The translations under genes were made by a program, and so were the position numbers. The notes under the pieces are model-generated. The model was not told where the DNA came from. It was given only the letters and a program-made list of their open reading frames with translations, and did not search any database. From positions 8,723,501-8,787,500 of the forward strand of contig NZ_CP012333.1 of the NCBI RefSeq assembly GCF_001263205.1: a DNA stretch of 64,000 nucleotides. The letters run 5' to 3'. Position 1 is the first letter of the stretch. Each line of letters opens with the position of its first letter. This DNA is from Labilithrix luteola. GTDB lineage: Bacteria; Myxococcota_A; Polyangia; Polyangiales; Polyangiaceae. This document shows, one piece after another, positions 23,953 to 32,824 of the stretch.

Positions 23953-25178
23953 ACCCCTTCGTGACGTTGCGCATCGCCCTCCGAGCCGTTCTGCGCAACA
24001 AGCTGCGGTCCTTCCTCACCACCCTCGGCATCATCATCGGCGTTGGCGCCGTCATCGCGATGATGGCCATCGGCGCAGGGGCCAAGGCCCAGGTCGAAGC
24101 GGCGTTCTCGGCGATGGGCACGAACTTGCTCATCATCCTTCCGGGCTCGACGACCTCGGGCGGCTCGTTCGGCGGCTTCGGCTCGATGCCCACGCTCACG
24201 TGGGACGATCTCGCGGCCATCAAGAACGAGGTGGGCACGGTGCGCGCGGTGGCTCCGTCGCTCCGTTCGACCCAGTCACTCGTCAGCGAAGAGATGAACT
24301 GGACGACGAGCGTGACCGGGACAACGCCGGAGTATTTCGACATTCGAAGCTGGCCGATCGCGATGGGCGAGGGCTTCATGCAATCCGACGTCGACGGTGG
24401 AGCAAAGGTCGTCATTCTCGGGCAGACCGTGGTGGAGCGCCTCTTCGGCGCCTCCGCGAATCCGGTGGGGCAGACCGTGCGCATCGGCACCACGCCCTTC
24501 ACGATTATCGGCGTGGCCGGAAAGAAAGGGCAGTCGTCGAACGGCCAGGACTACGACGACGCGGCCTTCATTCCCTCGACGACGTTCGCGCACCGCATCC
24601 AGGGCGGCCTCGGCAAATACCTGAGCGGCCAGATGTTCGTGCAGGCCACGAGCGCGGACACCACCCAGCGTGCGTTGGCCGACATCCGCACGCTCCTCCG
24701 TGACAGACACCATCTCGCGCCCGGTGCCGACGACGACTTCTCGATCCGAAATCTCACCGAAATCGCGAGTGCTCAGCAGCAGGGCACGGAGACGATGACC
24801 ACGCTTCTCGCCAGCGTGGCTGCCGTTTCGCTCATCGTCGGCGGCATCGGCATCATGAACATCATGCTGGTGAGTGTCACCGAGCGAACACGCGAGATAG
24901 GCGTGCGCATGGCCATCGGCGCGAAGCCGCACAGCATCCTCTTGCAGTTTTTGATCGAGGCCCTCGTGCTCTCGATCGCCGGAGGCCTCATCGGTGTCGC
25001 CATGGGGGTGGGCGTCGCAGGATGGCTCGCCTCGAAGTTCCGGTGGCCGATGCAGATTCAGGTCGACGTCATCGTCGTTTCGGTGGGCTTCAGCGCGCTC
25101 GTGGGCATCGTCTTCGGTCTGTATCCGGCGCGCAAAGCCTCGCAGCTCGATCCGATCGAAGCGCTCCGCTACGAGTGA
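23949..25178 (+). CDS. MacB-type ABC transporter permease (FtsX/MacB_PCD)
   Basis: 409 aa. N-terminal membrane helix (LTTLGIIIGVGAVIAMMAIG), a periplasmic MacB core domain of about 220 residues beginning after SAMGTNLLIILPG, then three C-terminal membrane helices with the FtsX-fold landmark GGIGIMNIMLVSVTERTREIG and the terminal ARKASQLDPIEALRYE. In MacB the ATPase and permease are fused; here they are separate overlapping genes. It uses ATP-driven mechanical force to push substrates from the periplasm through TolC; substrate unknown. Confidence 0.93.
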   Translation: MNPFVTLRIALRAVLRNKLRSFLTTLGIIIGVGAVIAMMAIGAGAKAQVEAAFSAMGTNLLIILPGSTTSGGSFGGFGSMPTLTWDDLAAIKNEVGTVRAVAPSLRSTQSLVSEEMNWTTSVTGTTPEYFDIRSWPIAMGEGFMQSDVDGGAKVVILGQTVVERLFGASANPVGQTVRIGTTPFTIIGVAGKKGQSSNGQDYDDAAFIPSTTFAHRIQGGLGKYLSGQMFVQATSADTTQRALADIRTLLRDRHHLAPGADDDFSIRNLTEIASAQQQGTETMTTLLASVAAVSLIVGGIGIMNIMLVSVTERTREIGVRMAIGAKPHSILLQFLIEALVLSIAGGLIGVAMGVGVAGWLASKFRWPMQIQVDVIVVSVGFSALVGIVFGLYPARKASQLDPIEALRYE

Positions 25179-25181
25179 CGC

Positions 25182-25343
25182 TCAGTCCCCGTGCCGTGCG
25201 CCCAGGATGGGCCACAGCGAGGCCAGCAGCGACATTCCGAAGTCGTCGCCGTCGCACGCGGCTTTCGGCGCGGGCGATCGTAGTCCTCCGCATCCCTGCG
25301 CGATGCACGTAGCGAGCAGCGCGACGAGTCGTGCGCGCATCAT
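25182..25343 (-). CDS. Small possible lipoprotein (hypothetical)
   Basis: 53 codons on the minus strand from ATG ATG at 25343/25340. The start MRARLVALLATCIAQGCGG has a basic n-region, a short hydrophobic core and a lipobox-like Cys, followed by a short body ending GARHGD. It ends 3 bp from the convergent permease stop and is divergent from the methyltransferase at 25454. Short enough to be chance; supported only by the signal-like N-terminus. Confidence 0.35.
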   Translation of the reverse strand: MMRARLVALLATCIAQGCGGLRSPAPKAACDGDDFGMSLLASLWPILGARHGD

Positions 25344-25453
25344 CCCGTACCGTCCCGCTCGTGCCGGGTCGCGGTCCGGTCAATGGTCGTGGCCCCAGGT
25401 GCCGCCCGCGATCCTCGTGGATGCATCGGAGCCGGTGGGGTAGGGTGCGCGCG

Positions 25454-26095
25454 ATGGCAGAGCGGACCGGGCGCGGGAATCGAGGCAACCCAGGCAAGCG
25501 GGTCGAGGGGAAGTCGGAGACCTTCGACGAGGCGTACTACGGCCGTTACTACGGCGAGAAGCGCACGCGCGTACACGGCCCCGAAGAGGTCGCACGGCTC
25601 TGCTCGGCGGTGACGTCGTTTCTCGACTGGTGGCAGTTTCCGATCGATACGGCGCTCGACGTGGGCGCGGGCGTCGGTCTCTGGCGAGACTGGTTCAAGA
25701 AGCATCGCCCAAAGACCAAGTATCGCTCCGTCGAAGTGAGCAAGTACGCGTGCGAGCAGTACGGTCATGAGCTTCGCGACATCACGAAGTGGCATGACAA
25801 GGAGTCGTACGACCTCGTCGTTTGTCAGGGCGTCCTTCCGTACCTCGACGACGAGCAGTGCGCCAAGGCCATCGAGAACCTCGCGGCGATGAGTGGCGGC
25901 TTCCTTTATCTCGAGGCCATCACGAAGAGCGATATCGAAGAGGTGTGCGACGACGCGAAGACGGACATCAAGGTTCACGGGCGCACGGGCGCTTGGTATC
26001 GCAAGCGGCTCGAGCGTCACTTCACGCCGGTCGGCTGCGGTCTTTGGGCCAAGCACGACGCGCCGGTTCTCTTCTACGAGCTCGAGCGCGCCTGA
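25454..26095 (+). CDS. Class I SAM-dependent methyltransferase
   Basis: 213 aa from the ATG at 25454. After a basic N-terminus and a YYGRYYG stretch comes the Rossmann fold: ALDVGAGVGLW (motif I, about residue 70), SVEVSKYACEQYG (motif II) and DLVVCQGVLPYL (motif IV). The fold is clear but the substrate is not; the sequence resembles generic small-molecule or protein methylases. It lies alone after the efflux operon, 71 bp before the AspA-like gene. Confidence 0.8.
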   Translation: MAERTGRGNRGNPGKRVEGKSETFDEAYYGRYYGEKRTRVHGPEEVARLCSAVTSFLDWWQFPIDTALDVGAGVGLWRDWFKKHRPKTKYRSVEVSKYACEQYGHELRDITKWHDKESYDLVVCQGVLPYLDDEQCAKAIENLAAMSGGFLYLEAITKSDIEEVCDDAKTDIKVHGRTGAWYRKRLERHFTPVGCGLWAKHDAPVLFYELERA

Positions 26096-26166
26096 GCGAA
26101 GGCGCCCGGGCGTCGTCGACGTACGAACGCAGACCCGCCGGCACGTGATGTGCTGCGCGTCTTGGC

Positions 26167-27330
26167 GTGGAGTCCGGAGAGTCCAACGCCGAGCTGTTCT
26201 TGCGAGGGAAATCGCTTCCGCGTGTCATCGGTGACGTGACCGGTCCGGAGCCCGGTCCCACGGTGATCATCACGGGAGGCCTGCACGGCAACGAGCCCGC
26301 GGGGGTTCTCGCGGCGCTCGAGCTGATGCAGGGCTTGGACGAGAAGCGCGAAGTCCTTCGCGGGCGCGTCGTGGCGTTCAGCGGCAACCGTCCCGCGCTT
26401 GCTCGCGGGGTGCGGTTTCTCGAGCGCGATCTCAACCGGCGCTGGCATCCCCTCGAGCTCGATGCCCTGTCGCTGGCGGACCGCGCGACCCTCGCGAGCG
26501 AAGACGCCGAGCAGCGCGACCTTCTCGACGCCTTTCTCGCGCTCGAAACGCACAACGGTCAGCTCGCGTTTCTCGATCTGCACACGACGTCGGGAACGAG
26601 CGAGCCGTTCGTGTGCTTCGCCGATACGCTTGCCAATCGCAGGGTGGGCCTCGGTCTGCCGGTACCGGCGATCTTGGGCCTCGAGGAGACCATCGACGGT
26701 TCGATGCTCGGATGGTGCGCCGATCGTGGTCACCTGGCCGTTGCTTTCGAGGCCGGCAAGCACGACGACCCACGGGCGCACGCGCGTCATCTCGCAGCGC
26801 TCTGGATCATGCTCGTGGAGCTCGGCTGCCTCGATGCCAGCGACGTTCCCGATCTCGAGCCGCACCGCGCGCTGCTCGCCACGTCGGCATGTCGTGGACC
26901 GCGCGTCGTCGAGGTTCGTCATCGTCACGTCGTTTCGCCGGAGGACGAGTTCTCGATGCTCTCCGGCTTTTCGAGCTTCGATCGCGTCGGCGAGGGCGAG
27001 GTGGTGGCCGTCGATCGGCGCGGCCCCATTCGCGTGCCGTACGCCGGGCTGATCTTGATGCCGCGTTATCAAGGTCAGGGCGAAGACGGCTATTTCATCG
27101 TCCGCGAGCTCGCGCCGTTCTGGCTGCGTGCTTCGGGCGTGCTCCAGCGTTTGCCGGCTGGGCGGATGCTCTCGCTGCTGCCGGGGGTCGCGCGCGAGAG
27201 TGACAGCGATCGACTCGTTGTCGACCCCGATGCGCAGCGAAGCTTCACCACTCCGCTGATGCATCTGTGTGGCTATCGACGTCGGGTGGGCGTTCCCGAC
27301 GAGGTCGTCTTTACGCGTCGAATTTCGTGA
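26167..27330 (+). CDS. Succinylglutamate desuccinylase/aspartoacylase-family zinc hydrolase
   Basis: 387 aa, GTG start. M14-like carboxypeptidase fold: GGLHGNEPAG supplies zinc ligands His40 and Glu43, LAFLDLHTTSG the third (about His139), with the substrate-binding stretch NRPAL...RDLNR around 74-90 and a Glu in VAFEAGKHDD. Family members remove acyl groups from amino acids or trim peptides. It lies 8 bp before a GCS2-type ligase, suggesting opposing or sequential steps on a gamma-glutamyl or similar amide, which is inference. Confidence 0.85.
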   Translation: MESGESNAELFLRGKSLPRVIGDVTGPEPGPTVIITGGLHGNEPAGVLAALELMQGLDEKREVLRGRVVAFSGNRPALARGVRFLERDLNRRWHPLELDALSLADRATLASEDAEQRDLLDAFLALETHNGQLAFLDLHTTSGTSEPFVCFADTLANRRVGLGLPVPAILGLEETIDGSMLGWCADRGHLAVAFEAGKHDDPRAHARHLAALWIMLVELGCLDASDVPDLEPHRALLATSACRGPRVVEVRHRHVVSPEDEFSMLSGFSSFDRVGEGEVVAVDRRGPIRVPYAGLILMPRYQGQGEDGYFIVRELAPFWLRASGVLQRLPAGRMLSLLPGVARESDSDRLVVDPDAQRSFTTPLMHLCGYRRRVGVPDEVVFTRRIS

Positions 27331-27338
27331 GGTGGGCG

Positions 27339-28805
27339 ATGGGCGCGGAAATCCAAGCCGAAGGCTTCGTAGAGCGCGACTACGATCAGTTCGCCGAGAA
27401 GCTGCGTCGCTCGGTGGGGGCACTCGAGCGCGTGGTGTCTCGTCCTGGCTTCGGCGTTGGGAAGACGACGATCGGCGCCGAGCTGGAGCTCGATCTGGTC
27501 GATGCCGACTTTCGGCCCAATCCCATCAATCTCGACGTCGTGGCGAGCACAGACGATCCGCGCATCACCCTGGAGCTCGATCGGTTCAACGTCGAGATCA
27601 ACGCCTGTCCGTCGCCGCTCGCCGGGCGCCCCTTCGAGGCGATGGAGCAGGAGCTGGCCTCCGCGCTCGTTGCGGTGAAGAAGGCGGCGGCGAGGCATGG
27701 CGCCCGCGTCGTGATGACGGGGATCCTGCCGACGCTCACCGAGGCCGACCTCACGCCGTCCGCACTCACCCAAAGCCATCGCTATCGTGCGCTCTCCCAG
27801 GGCGTCCGTCGCATTCGTCGCGAGCCCTTCGCGATGCGCATCGAAGGCGAAGACATCCTCGAGGTAACCGCGCACGACGTCACGTTCGAGGGGGCGAATA
27901 CCTCGTTCCAGGTGCATCTCCGCGTGGACCCTGCCGACTTCGCTCGCACGTACAACGCTGCGCAGGTCGCGACCGCGTTCGTCCTTGCTGCCGCCGGCAA
28001 CTCTCCGATGTTTCTCGGGCGAAAGCTCTGGGACGAGACGCGCATCGCACTCTTTCCGCAGAGCGTCGACGATCGGGCCCGCGGTACCCCGGGGCCATCG
28101 CGCGTTTCGTTTGGCCATGGATGGACGACGCGCGGTGTCGCCGAGCTCTTCGCGGAGTCGGTCGCGCTGCACGAGCCGCTTCTTCCTCAGCTCGCGGACG
28201 AAGAGCCGGAGTCGGTGGTCGCGCTCGGTGGTGTGCCCGAGCTCTGGGAGCTTCGCCTCCACAACGGCACCGTCTGGCGATGGAACCGACCGGTTTACGA
28301 TCCCGCGGCCGGCGGGCACGTGCGGATCGAGATGCGCGCGCTTCCCGCGGGCCCGACCGTGAAGGACATGGTCGCGAATGCGGCGTTCGCGCTCGGGCTC
28401 ACGCTCGCGTTCGCCAAAGAGGTCGATGCGTTCGTCGCGCGTACGCCGTTCACCGACGTCCGTGACGACTTTTATCGTGCGGCTCGCTACGGCCTGGACG
28501 CGCCGCTCCTGTGGCCGCACGCGGGGCCGGACGCGGAGCGACGAACGACCTTCCAACTGCGAGACCACCTCGTGCGTTTGGCAGGCGAGGGACTGGTCGA
28601 CGCAGGCGTCGATGCCGGGGAAGCCGAGCGCTGGCTCTCGATCGTGCGCGAACGTGTCGCGCGGCGCATGACCGGCGCCCGCTGGCAGCGACGTCACTAC
28701 GATGCGCTTGCTGCGCGGATGACCGATGCGCGGGCTGCAAGCGGCATGCTCGCTCGTTACGTCGAGTGGAGCGATAGCGAGCGGCCCGTCCACGAATGGC
28801 GTTGA
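27339..28805 (+). CDS. GCS2-type glutamate-cysteine ligase/carboxylate-amine ligase
   Basis: 488 aa from the ATG at 27339 with GTGAGGTGG upstream. The fold signature includes TTIGAELELDLVD (the Glu-rich metal/ATP start), RITLELDRFNVEINACP, TGILPTL, SFQVHLRV, AGNSPMFLGRKLWDETRIALF and RIEMRALPAGPT, matching the EgtA/GshA/YbdK group. Most likely joins glutamate to an amine using ATP. Forms a close pair with the upstream zinc hydrolase. Could make gamma-glutamylcysteine for glutathione or be a dedicated ligase; sequence alone does not decide. Confidence 0.82.
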   Translation: MGAEIQAEGFVERDYDQFAEKLRRSVGALERVVSRPGFGVGKTTIGAELELDLVDADFRPNPINLDVVASTDDPRITLELDRFNVEINACPSPLAGRPFEAMEQELASALVAVKKAAARHGARVVMTGILPTLTEADLTPSALTQSHRYRALSQGVRRIRREPFAMRIEGEDILEVTAHDVTFEGANTSFQVHLRVDPADFARTYNAAQVATAFVLAAAGNSPMFLGRKLWDETRIALFPQSVDDRARGTPGPSRVSFGHGWTTRGVAELFAESVALHEPLLPQLADEEPESVVALGGVPELWELRLHNGTVWRWNRPVYDPAAGGHVRIEMRALPAGPTVKDMVANAAFALGLTLAFAKEVDAFVARTPFTDVRDDFYRAARYGLDAPLLWPHAGPDAERRTTFQLRDHLVRLAGEGLVDAGVDAGEAERWLSIVRERVARRMTGARWQRRHYDALAARMTDARAASGMLARYVEWSDSERPVHEWR

Positions 28806-28891
28806 GGAAGCGCACAAAAGCCGAAGCGGCACCCGTCGCCATCGCGACCGGCACCGCTTCATCGGAAAGTTAGGCTTGGTTGTGTTTCGGC

Positions 28892-29197
28892 TCAGAGCTC
28901 GACGTGGCCGCCGCCGTCCTTGCCGCCAAGTTCGACGTGGCCGCCGCCGTCCTTGCCGCCAAGTTCGATGTGGCCGCCGCCGTCCTTGCCGCCAAGTTCG
29001 ACGTGGCCGCCGCCGTCCTTGCCGCCAAGTTCGATGTGGCCGCCGCCGTCCTTGCCGCCAAGTTCGATGTGGCCGCCGCCGTCCTTGCCTCCGAGTTCGA
29101 TGACGCTCGGCGAGGCTGCGCCCGCGGTTGCAATCGAGAGGATCCCGCCGATCGCCGCAACACCCACGAAGACGAACACAGACTTGGAACGCTTCAT
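28892..29197 (-). CDS. Small secreted repeat protein (six 11-residue repeats)
   Basis: 101 aa from the ATG at 29197, with AAGGAG 7 bp before it. A signal peptide (MKRSKSVFVFVGVAAIGG to about residue 30, ending AGAAS) is followed by six nearly identical repeats of ELGGKDGGGH plus Ile or Val, ending in VEL. Each repeat has one Lys, Asp, Glu and His in fixed positions, so a metal-binding or beta-solenoid structure is possible. No family recognised. It lies 99 bp downstream of an OmpR-type two-component pair on the same strand. The other strand is also open, but lacks a signal peptide or ribosome site there. Confidence 0.75.
   Translation of the reverse strand: MKRSKSVFVFVGVAAIGGILSIATAGAASPSVIELGGKDGGGHIELGGKDGGGHIELGGKDGGGHVELGGKDGGGHIELGGKDGGGHVELGGKDGGGHVEL
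28904..29101. repeat. 33-bp tandem repeat, six copies, in coding sequence
   Basis: Six head-to-tail copies of a 33-bp unit. Differences are mainly c/t at the Val/Ile codon, plus two changes in the last (N-terminal) copy. The unit is a multiple of 3, so copy-number change keeps the reading frame. Confidence 0.95.
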
Positions 29198-29282
29198 CTC
29201 GTTCTCCTTGGCAGAGCGCGCAAGCATGCCGCGCTCGGTCCACCCATTGGTACGACCGACGGTGGCCGAAGCCCTGAATTCA

Positions 29283-29302
29283 AGATGAAATGATCTTCAT
29301 CT
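29283..29302. promoter_or_regulatory. Inverted repeat at the end of the histidine kinase gene
   Basis: agatgaa (29283-29289) and ttcatct (29296-29302) form a 7-bp inverted repeat around atgatc. It overlaps the kinase stop codon and lies 86 bp upstream of the repeat-protein start. It could be an operator for that gene or a weak processing/termination hairpin; it has no T tract. Confidence 0.45.
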
Positions 29303-30778
29303 CGGGAGAACGTTTTGATTTCTCGTAGGTGGCGGGGTCGTGGCGATCCCTGTGACGTTGCGCGACGAGGTGCGCTCGCTCGACGCCGGCGTGTGGGCAG
29401 GCAACGTGACGACGAACCGCGTCGGTTTCTGCGCCGATTCGAGGACGAGGTCACCACCGTGTTTGCGTGCGAGCTCGCGTGCGATCGCCAGGCCGAGGCC
29501 TGCGCCCGAGCTCTTGCGAGCGTCTGCGCCCCGGTGGAAGTGCTCGAAGACGCGCTCGCGATCGTCGAGGGCTACGCCCTTGCCATCGTCCTCGATTGCG
29601 ATGCGGACGAAGTTTCGGCCGGAGACGAGCGCACGCCTCACGCGAACGCGTACGGGGGAGGTGCCCCCGCCGTGGTCGCGCGCGTTGTCGAGGAGGTTGC
29701 GGAGAATGCGCACGAGATCTTCGCGCACGCCGACGATGCTATCGGCGTCCACGATCTCGACGTCGACCTCTTCACTCTTGGTACCGGACGTCTGGAGTGC
29801 GGACTCGACGATCTCGCGGATCTGCACTTCTTCGGCGTTCGCGACGACGCCGCTTGCTGCGCGCGCGACGACGAGAAGGTTCTCGGCGAGGTCAATGAGC
29901 CGGTTCGTATCGTCGAGCGCGTCGCGAACGACGTCGGCGTAGTGCTCGGCGGTCCGCGGCCTTCGTAAGGCGAGTTCGAGCTCGCCGCGCAGGACGGCGA
30001 GCGGAGAGCGCAGCTCGTGCGCGGCGTTCGATGCGAAGCGACGCTCCGTCTCGAGCAGCGACTTCAACCGCTGGACCATGTCACGGAGCGTCGTTTGCAG
30101 CGCCGCGACCTCCTCGGCCTGCGTGGTCGACGCTTCGAACGGGACGTCGAGCTCACCGTCGGTCACGGCCTGCGCCGCCTCGGCGAGGCTCTCCACTTCG
30201 CGTGTCATGCGCCGCCCGAACCACCAGCCGACCGCGAGGCTGAGCGGGATCGACGCCGCGAGAATCCACCAGCCGACGGCGAGGAGCTGGCGTGCGTCTG
30301 CATCCATGTCGCGGCGGGAGGCGGCGAGAAGGAGGATGAGCCGCTCGACGGGGTGTGTCGTCTTCACCTCGACGAGAACGCCGCGAAGCTGGTGTCCGTG
30401 AAACTTGAAGTCGAAGCAGTCGCCGCGCAGCTTCTGTAGCGCAGTGGTGTCGAAGCCGAGCTCGCGGAGGTTCGGCGCATGCGAGAACGAAGACGTATCG
30501 GCGACGAGCGTGCCGTCGCTTCGGTAGAGGGCGCCGTACGTGACGAGCTGCTCGAGCGGATCGGGCGCCTCTTCCTGCGCATCGTACTCGGCTTCGAGCG
30601 CTTTTCGTCCGACGAGGGCGACCTCGCTGCCTTCCTTCTCGGCGCGGGCACGAAGGCCTTCGTCGAGCTGGTACTGCTGCATGCGCCGGAACGACTCGAT
30701 GGTCGCCATGCGGGAGACGATCAGCATCGCGCTCGAGCACAACGCGAAGGCGAGTGCGAGGCGACGCCGTAGCTTCAT
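29297..30778 (-). CDS. Membrane sensor histidine kinase (HAMP-HisKA)
   Basis: 493 aa from the ATG at 30778, overlapping the regulator stop (ATGA). Membrane helix 1 (about 7-24), a periplasmic sensor domain of about 140 residues, helix 2 (about 166-186), HAMP (about 187-240), HisKA with NAAHELRSPL (His254), and HATPase with LRNLLDNARDHGGG, DDGKGV and GAGLGLAIARE. A Ser/Thr/Pro-rich tail ends in NQNVLPR. Phosphorylates the OmpR-type regulator encoded immediately upstream. The signal sensed is unknown. Confidence 0.93.
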   Translation of the reverse strand: MKLRRRLALAFALCSSAMLIVSRMATIESFRRMQQYQLDEGLRARAEKEGSEVALVGRKALEAEYDAQEEAPDPLEQLVTYGALYRSDGTLVADTSSFSHAPNLRELGFDTTALQKLRGDCFDFKFHGHQLRGVLVEVKTTHPVERLILLLAASRRDMDADARQLLAVGWWILAASIPLSLAVGWWFGRRMTREVESLAEAAQAVTDGELDVPFEASTTQAEEVAALQTTLRDMVQRLKSLLETERRFASNAAHELRSPLAVLRGELELALRRPRTAEHYADVVRDALDDTNRLIDLAENLLVVARAASGVVANAEEVQIREIVESALQTSGTKSEEVDVEIVDADSIVGVREDLVRILRNLLDNARDHGGGTSPVRVRVRRALVSGRNFVRIAIEDDGKGVALDDRERVFEHFHRGADARKSSGAGLGLAIARELARKHGGDLVLESAQKPTRFVVTLPAHTPASSERTSSRNVTGIATTPPPTRNQNVLPR

Positions 30779-31449
30779 GCCTGCTCTTCGATGAGACAGA
30801 GCCGGTAGCCGGAGCCGCGCACGGTTTCGAGCTGCGGGGCCGCGGGACCGAGCTTTTCGCGCAGGTTGCGGATGTTCACTTCGATGACGTTGCTGCCGGG
30901 ATCGCGGAGCGTCTGCCAGACCTGCGAGAGGATTTCGGCGCGCGTGATGACGCGCCCCGCGTTGCGGGTGAAGAGAACGAGGAGTGAATACTCGCGAGGC
31001 GTGACGTCGAGCTTCACGCCGGCGACGTGGACGACGTGTTCCATGAGATCGATGGCGAGCGAACCCACGCGGAGCGTACGTTGCTCGACGCCCCCGCGGC
31101 GGATCGCGGCGCGGACGCGAGCGAGTAGCTCGTCGAGCGCGAACGGCTTCGTCAGATAGTCGTCGGCGCCGGCGTCGAGCCCGATGACGCGCTCGCCGAT
31201 CTCGGCGCGCGCCGTGAGCATGAGGATCGGCACGGTGCAGCCCGAGCGACGGATCTGCCGGCAGACGCTCACGCCGTCGAGGTCGGGCAGCATCCAGTCG
31301 AGGATGATCAACGAGTAGGCGATGCCGGAGGCCTGGGCCACGGCGTCCTGTCCACTCCGGCAACCATCGACGACGTAACCTTCCTCCGTGAGCGCCTTCA
31401 CGAGGAACCGTTCGAGCTTCAGATCGTCTTCGACGACGAGCACCTTCAT
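30775..31449 (-). CDS. OmpR/PhoB-family response regulator
   Basis: 224 aa. Receiver domain with VVEDD, phospho-acceptor Asp51 in LIILDWMLPD and Lys in DDYLTKPF (about 102). The C-terminal winged helix has the LDVTPREYSLLVLFTRNAGRV start and the recognition-helix stretch DPGSNVIEVNIRNLREKLG, ending GSGYRLCL. Cognate of the HAMP kinase by 4-bp overlap. The nearby repeat-protein gene is a candidate target. Confidence 0.95.
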   Translation of the reverse strand: MKVLVVEDDLKLERFLVKALTEEGYVVDGCRSGQDAVAQASGIAYSLIILDWMLPDLDGVSVCRQIRRSGCTVPILMLTARAEIGERVIGLDAGADDYLTKPFALDELLARVRAAIRRGGVEQRTLRVGSLAIDLMEHVVHVAGVKLDVTPREYSLLVLFTRNAGRVITRAEILSQVWQTLRDPGSNVIEVNIRNLREKLGPAAPQLETVRGSGYRLCLIEEQA

Positions 31450-31789
31450 GGAGTGGCAGCGCTCTTAGCGCAGCTCTCGGCAGCCGCGAAGGCGGATGGG
31501 CTCCGGCACCCTCGGCCGCAGGCCTTTGGAGTACACCGATATCCTACACGTGCTGGGACACGGGCATTTCGACGCCGAAATCATCCTGGCCTTGGATCGC
31601 CCCCCCTACTGCCGTCGATCGTACCGGAAACAGATGTTTCGCGCCTATCATGGAAAACCCGTACGGGGTTGGGCCGGAATCAGGGGGATTCGGCGGGGGC
31701 AGGCGAGGCACCAGGTCTCGCGTGTCTTGCTCGAGTCGGGCTGCCGGAGGCGCGCCACGCTGGCGTCGGCGTTTGCCCGGGCTGAGCGG
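31450..31789. other. Intergenic region, no gene recognised
   Basis: 340 bp between the regulator start (31449) and the hydrolase stop (31790), both on the minus strand. It should hold the promoter of the two-component genes. A plus-strand frame is open across it and into the hydrolase gene, but reads as low-quality basic protein with no start signal. No terminator with a T tract seen. Confidence 0.5.
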
Positions 31790-32755
31790 TCAGACGTCGT
31801 GCAGGAAGTTCGCGATCGGCGCGAAGACACGATCTTCGGCGCCGCGACAGAGGAAGAGATCGGCGTGAGCGATGGGCAGATCTGCATCGCCGACGAAGAG
31901 GATCTCCTTCGTGCTCGACCCGATGACGTCGTACGTGTGACGCGACGTGGCGGGAGGAACGATGCCGTCGTCGTTGGCGACGACGCAGAGGAACGGATGG
32001 GTGAAGCTTGCAAGCTTCTTCGAGACGTTGATCCCGTCCACCACGAGATCGCCGCGTTGGATCCACTCCGCGATCTCGCGATTGATGACCGGATGCGGGT
32101 CTTCGACGGTCTGCACCATGCGATGCGACTGCGAGAGATCCGTCGAACGATGGTTCAAGTAGACCGAGAGCACCGACGGGGCGACCTTCGCCAAGACGGG
32201 GAGGGCGACGCGCGCCATCTGCCTCGTGTTCTTCACGCGGAGCATTCCAGCGAGCCACGGTGAACCGAACGCGAATCGCACGATGGGGTGCGCTTCCTTC
32301 CACGTGACGAGCCCACCGAGCGAGACGATGGCGTGCACGGGCGATTCAGGCACGCATGCGACGTGAGCGAACGCGAGCGCCGTGCCGAGGCTGCAGCCGA
32401 TGAGGTCGACCTTGTCGGCGCCAGTACGTGTGTTCGTGACGACGTGCTTGATGGCGGCGGCCACGTCTTCGATGGCGAGCTCGGCCATCCCGTAGCGGAG
32501 CGAGCCGCGCGCGCGAATGGTCCGGCCTTGGCCACGAAGGTCGACCGTCCAAACCTCGTGGCCCCGCGCGGCGAGCGCCTCGACCAGCGAGAGGCCTTCG
32601 GGGTGGAAGCCGAAGATGAACGAGTTCATCCCATAGCCAGGGATGATGAGGACCGGCCTCAGGCCGGGTTTCGTCGTTTCGGGCGGGCTCACGCGCGTCA
32701 TGGCGAGACGCCAGCCCGCAGCGTTGTCGACGAGGAATTGTTCGGGCGCAGACAT
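31790..32755 (-). CDS. Alpha/beta hydrolase, PHA-synthase-like
   Basis: 321 aa from the ATG at 32755 (GGAGA 9 bp upstream); an alternative GTG at 32797 would add 14 residues. Hydrolase fold with oxyanion region LIIPGYGMN, nucleophile elbow GCSLG (Ser in VDLIGCSLGTA), acid in VVANDDGIVPP and His in IAHADLF near the C-terminus. The spacing resembles class III PHA synthase/acyltransferase-like hydrolases. Probably cytosolic; substrate unknown. Confidence 0.85.
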   Translation of the reverse strand: MSAPEQFLVDNAAGWRLAMTRVSPPETTKPGLRPVLIIPGYGMNSFIFGFHPEGLSLVEALAARGHEVWTVDLRGQGRTIRARGSLRYGMAELAIEDVAAAIKHVVTNTRTGADKVDLIGCSLGTALAFAHVACVPESPVHAIVSLGGLVTWKEAHPIVRFAFGSPWLAGMLRVKNTRQMARVALPVLAKVAPSVLSVYLNHRSTDLSQSHRMVQTVEDPHPVINREIAEWIQRGDLVVDGINVSKKLASFTHPFLCVVANDDGIVPPATSRHTYDVIGSSTKEILFVGDADLPIAHADLFLCRGAEDRVFAPIANFLHDV

Positions 32756-32824
32756 CGAGTAGTTCTCCGATCGTCTTAGCTCGAAATCCCGAATCACGAG
32801 TGCCGGGCCGTGACGCGCGTCGAA

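Noticed and set aside
28904..29101. Possible CRISPR-like array
   Set aside because: The units are directly adjacent without spacers and lie inside a signal-peptide-bearing coding frame.
28880..29293. Plus-strand frame with repeated AAAVLAAKFDV units
   Set aside because: It is the antisense of the 33-bp repeat; no signal peptide or ribosome site, whereas the minus strand has both.
31496..32263. Plus-strand frame antisense to the hydrolase
   Set aside because: The hydrolase on the minus strand has full catalytic motifs; the plus-strand protein has charge-rich shadow composition.
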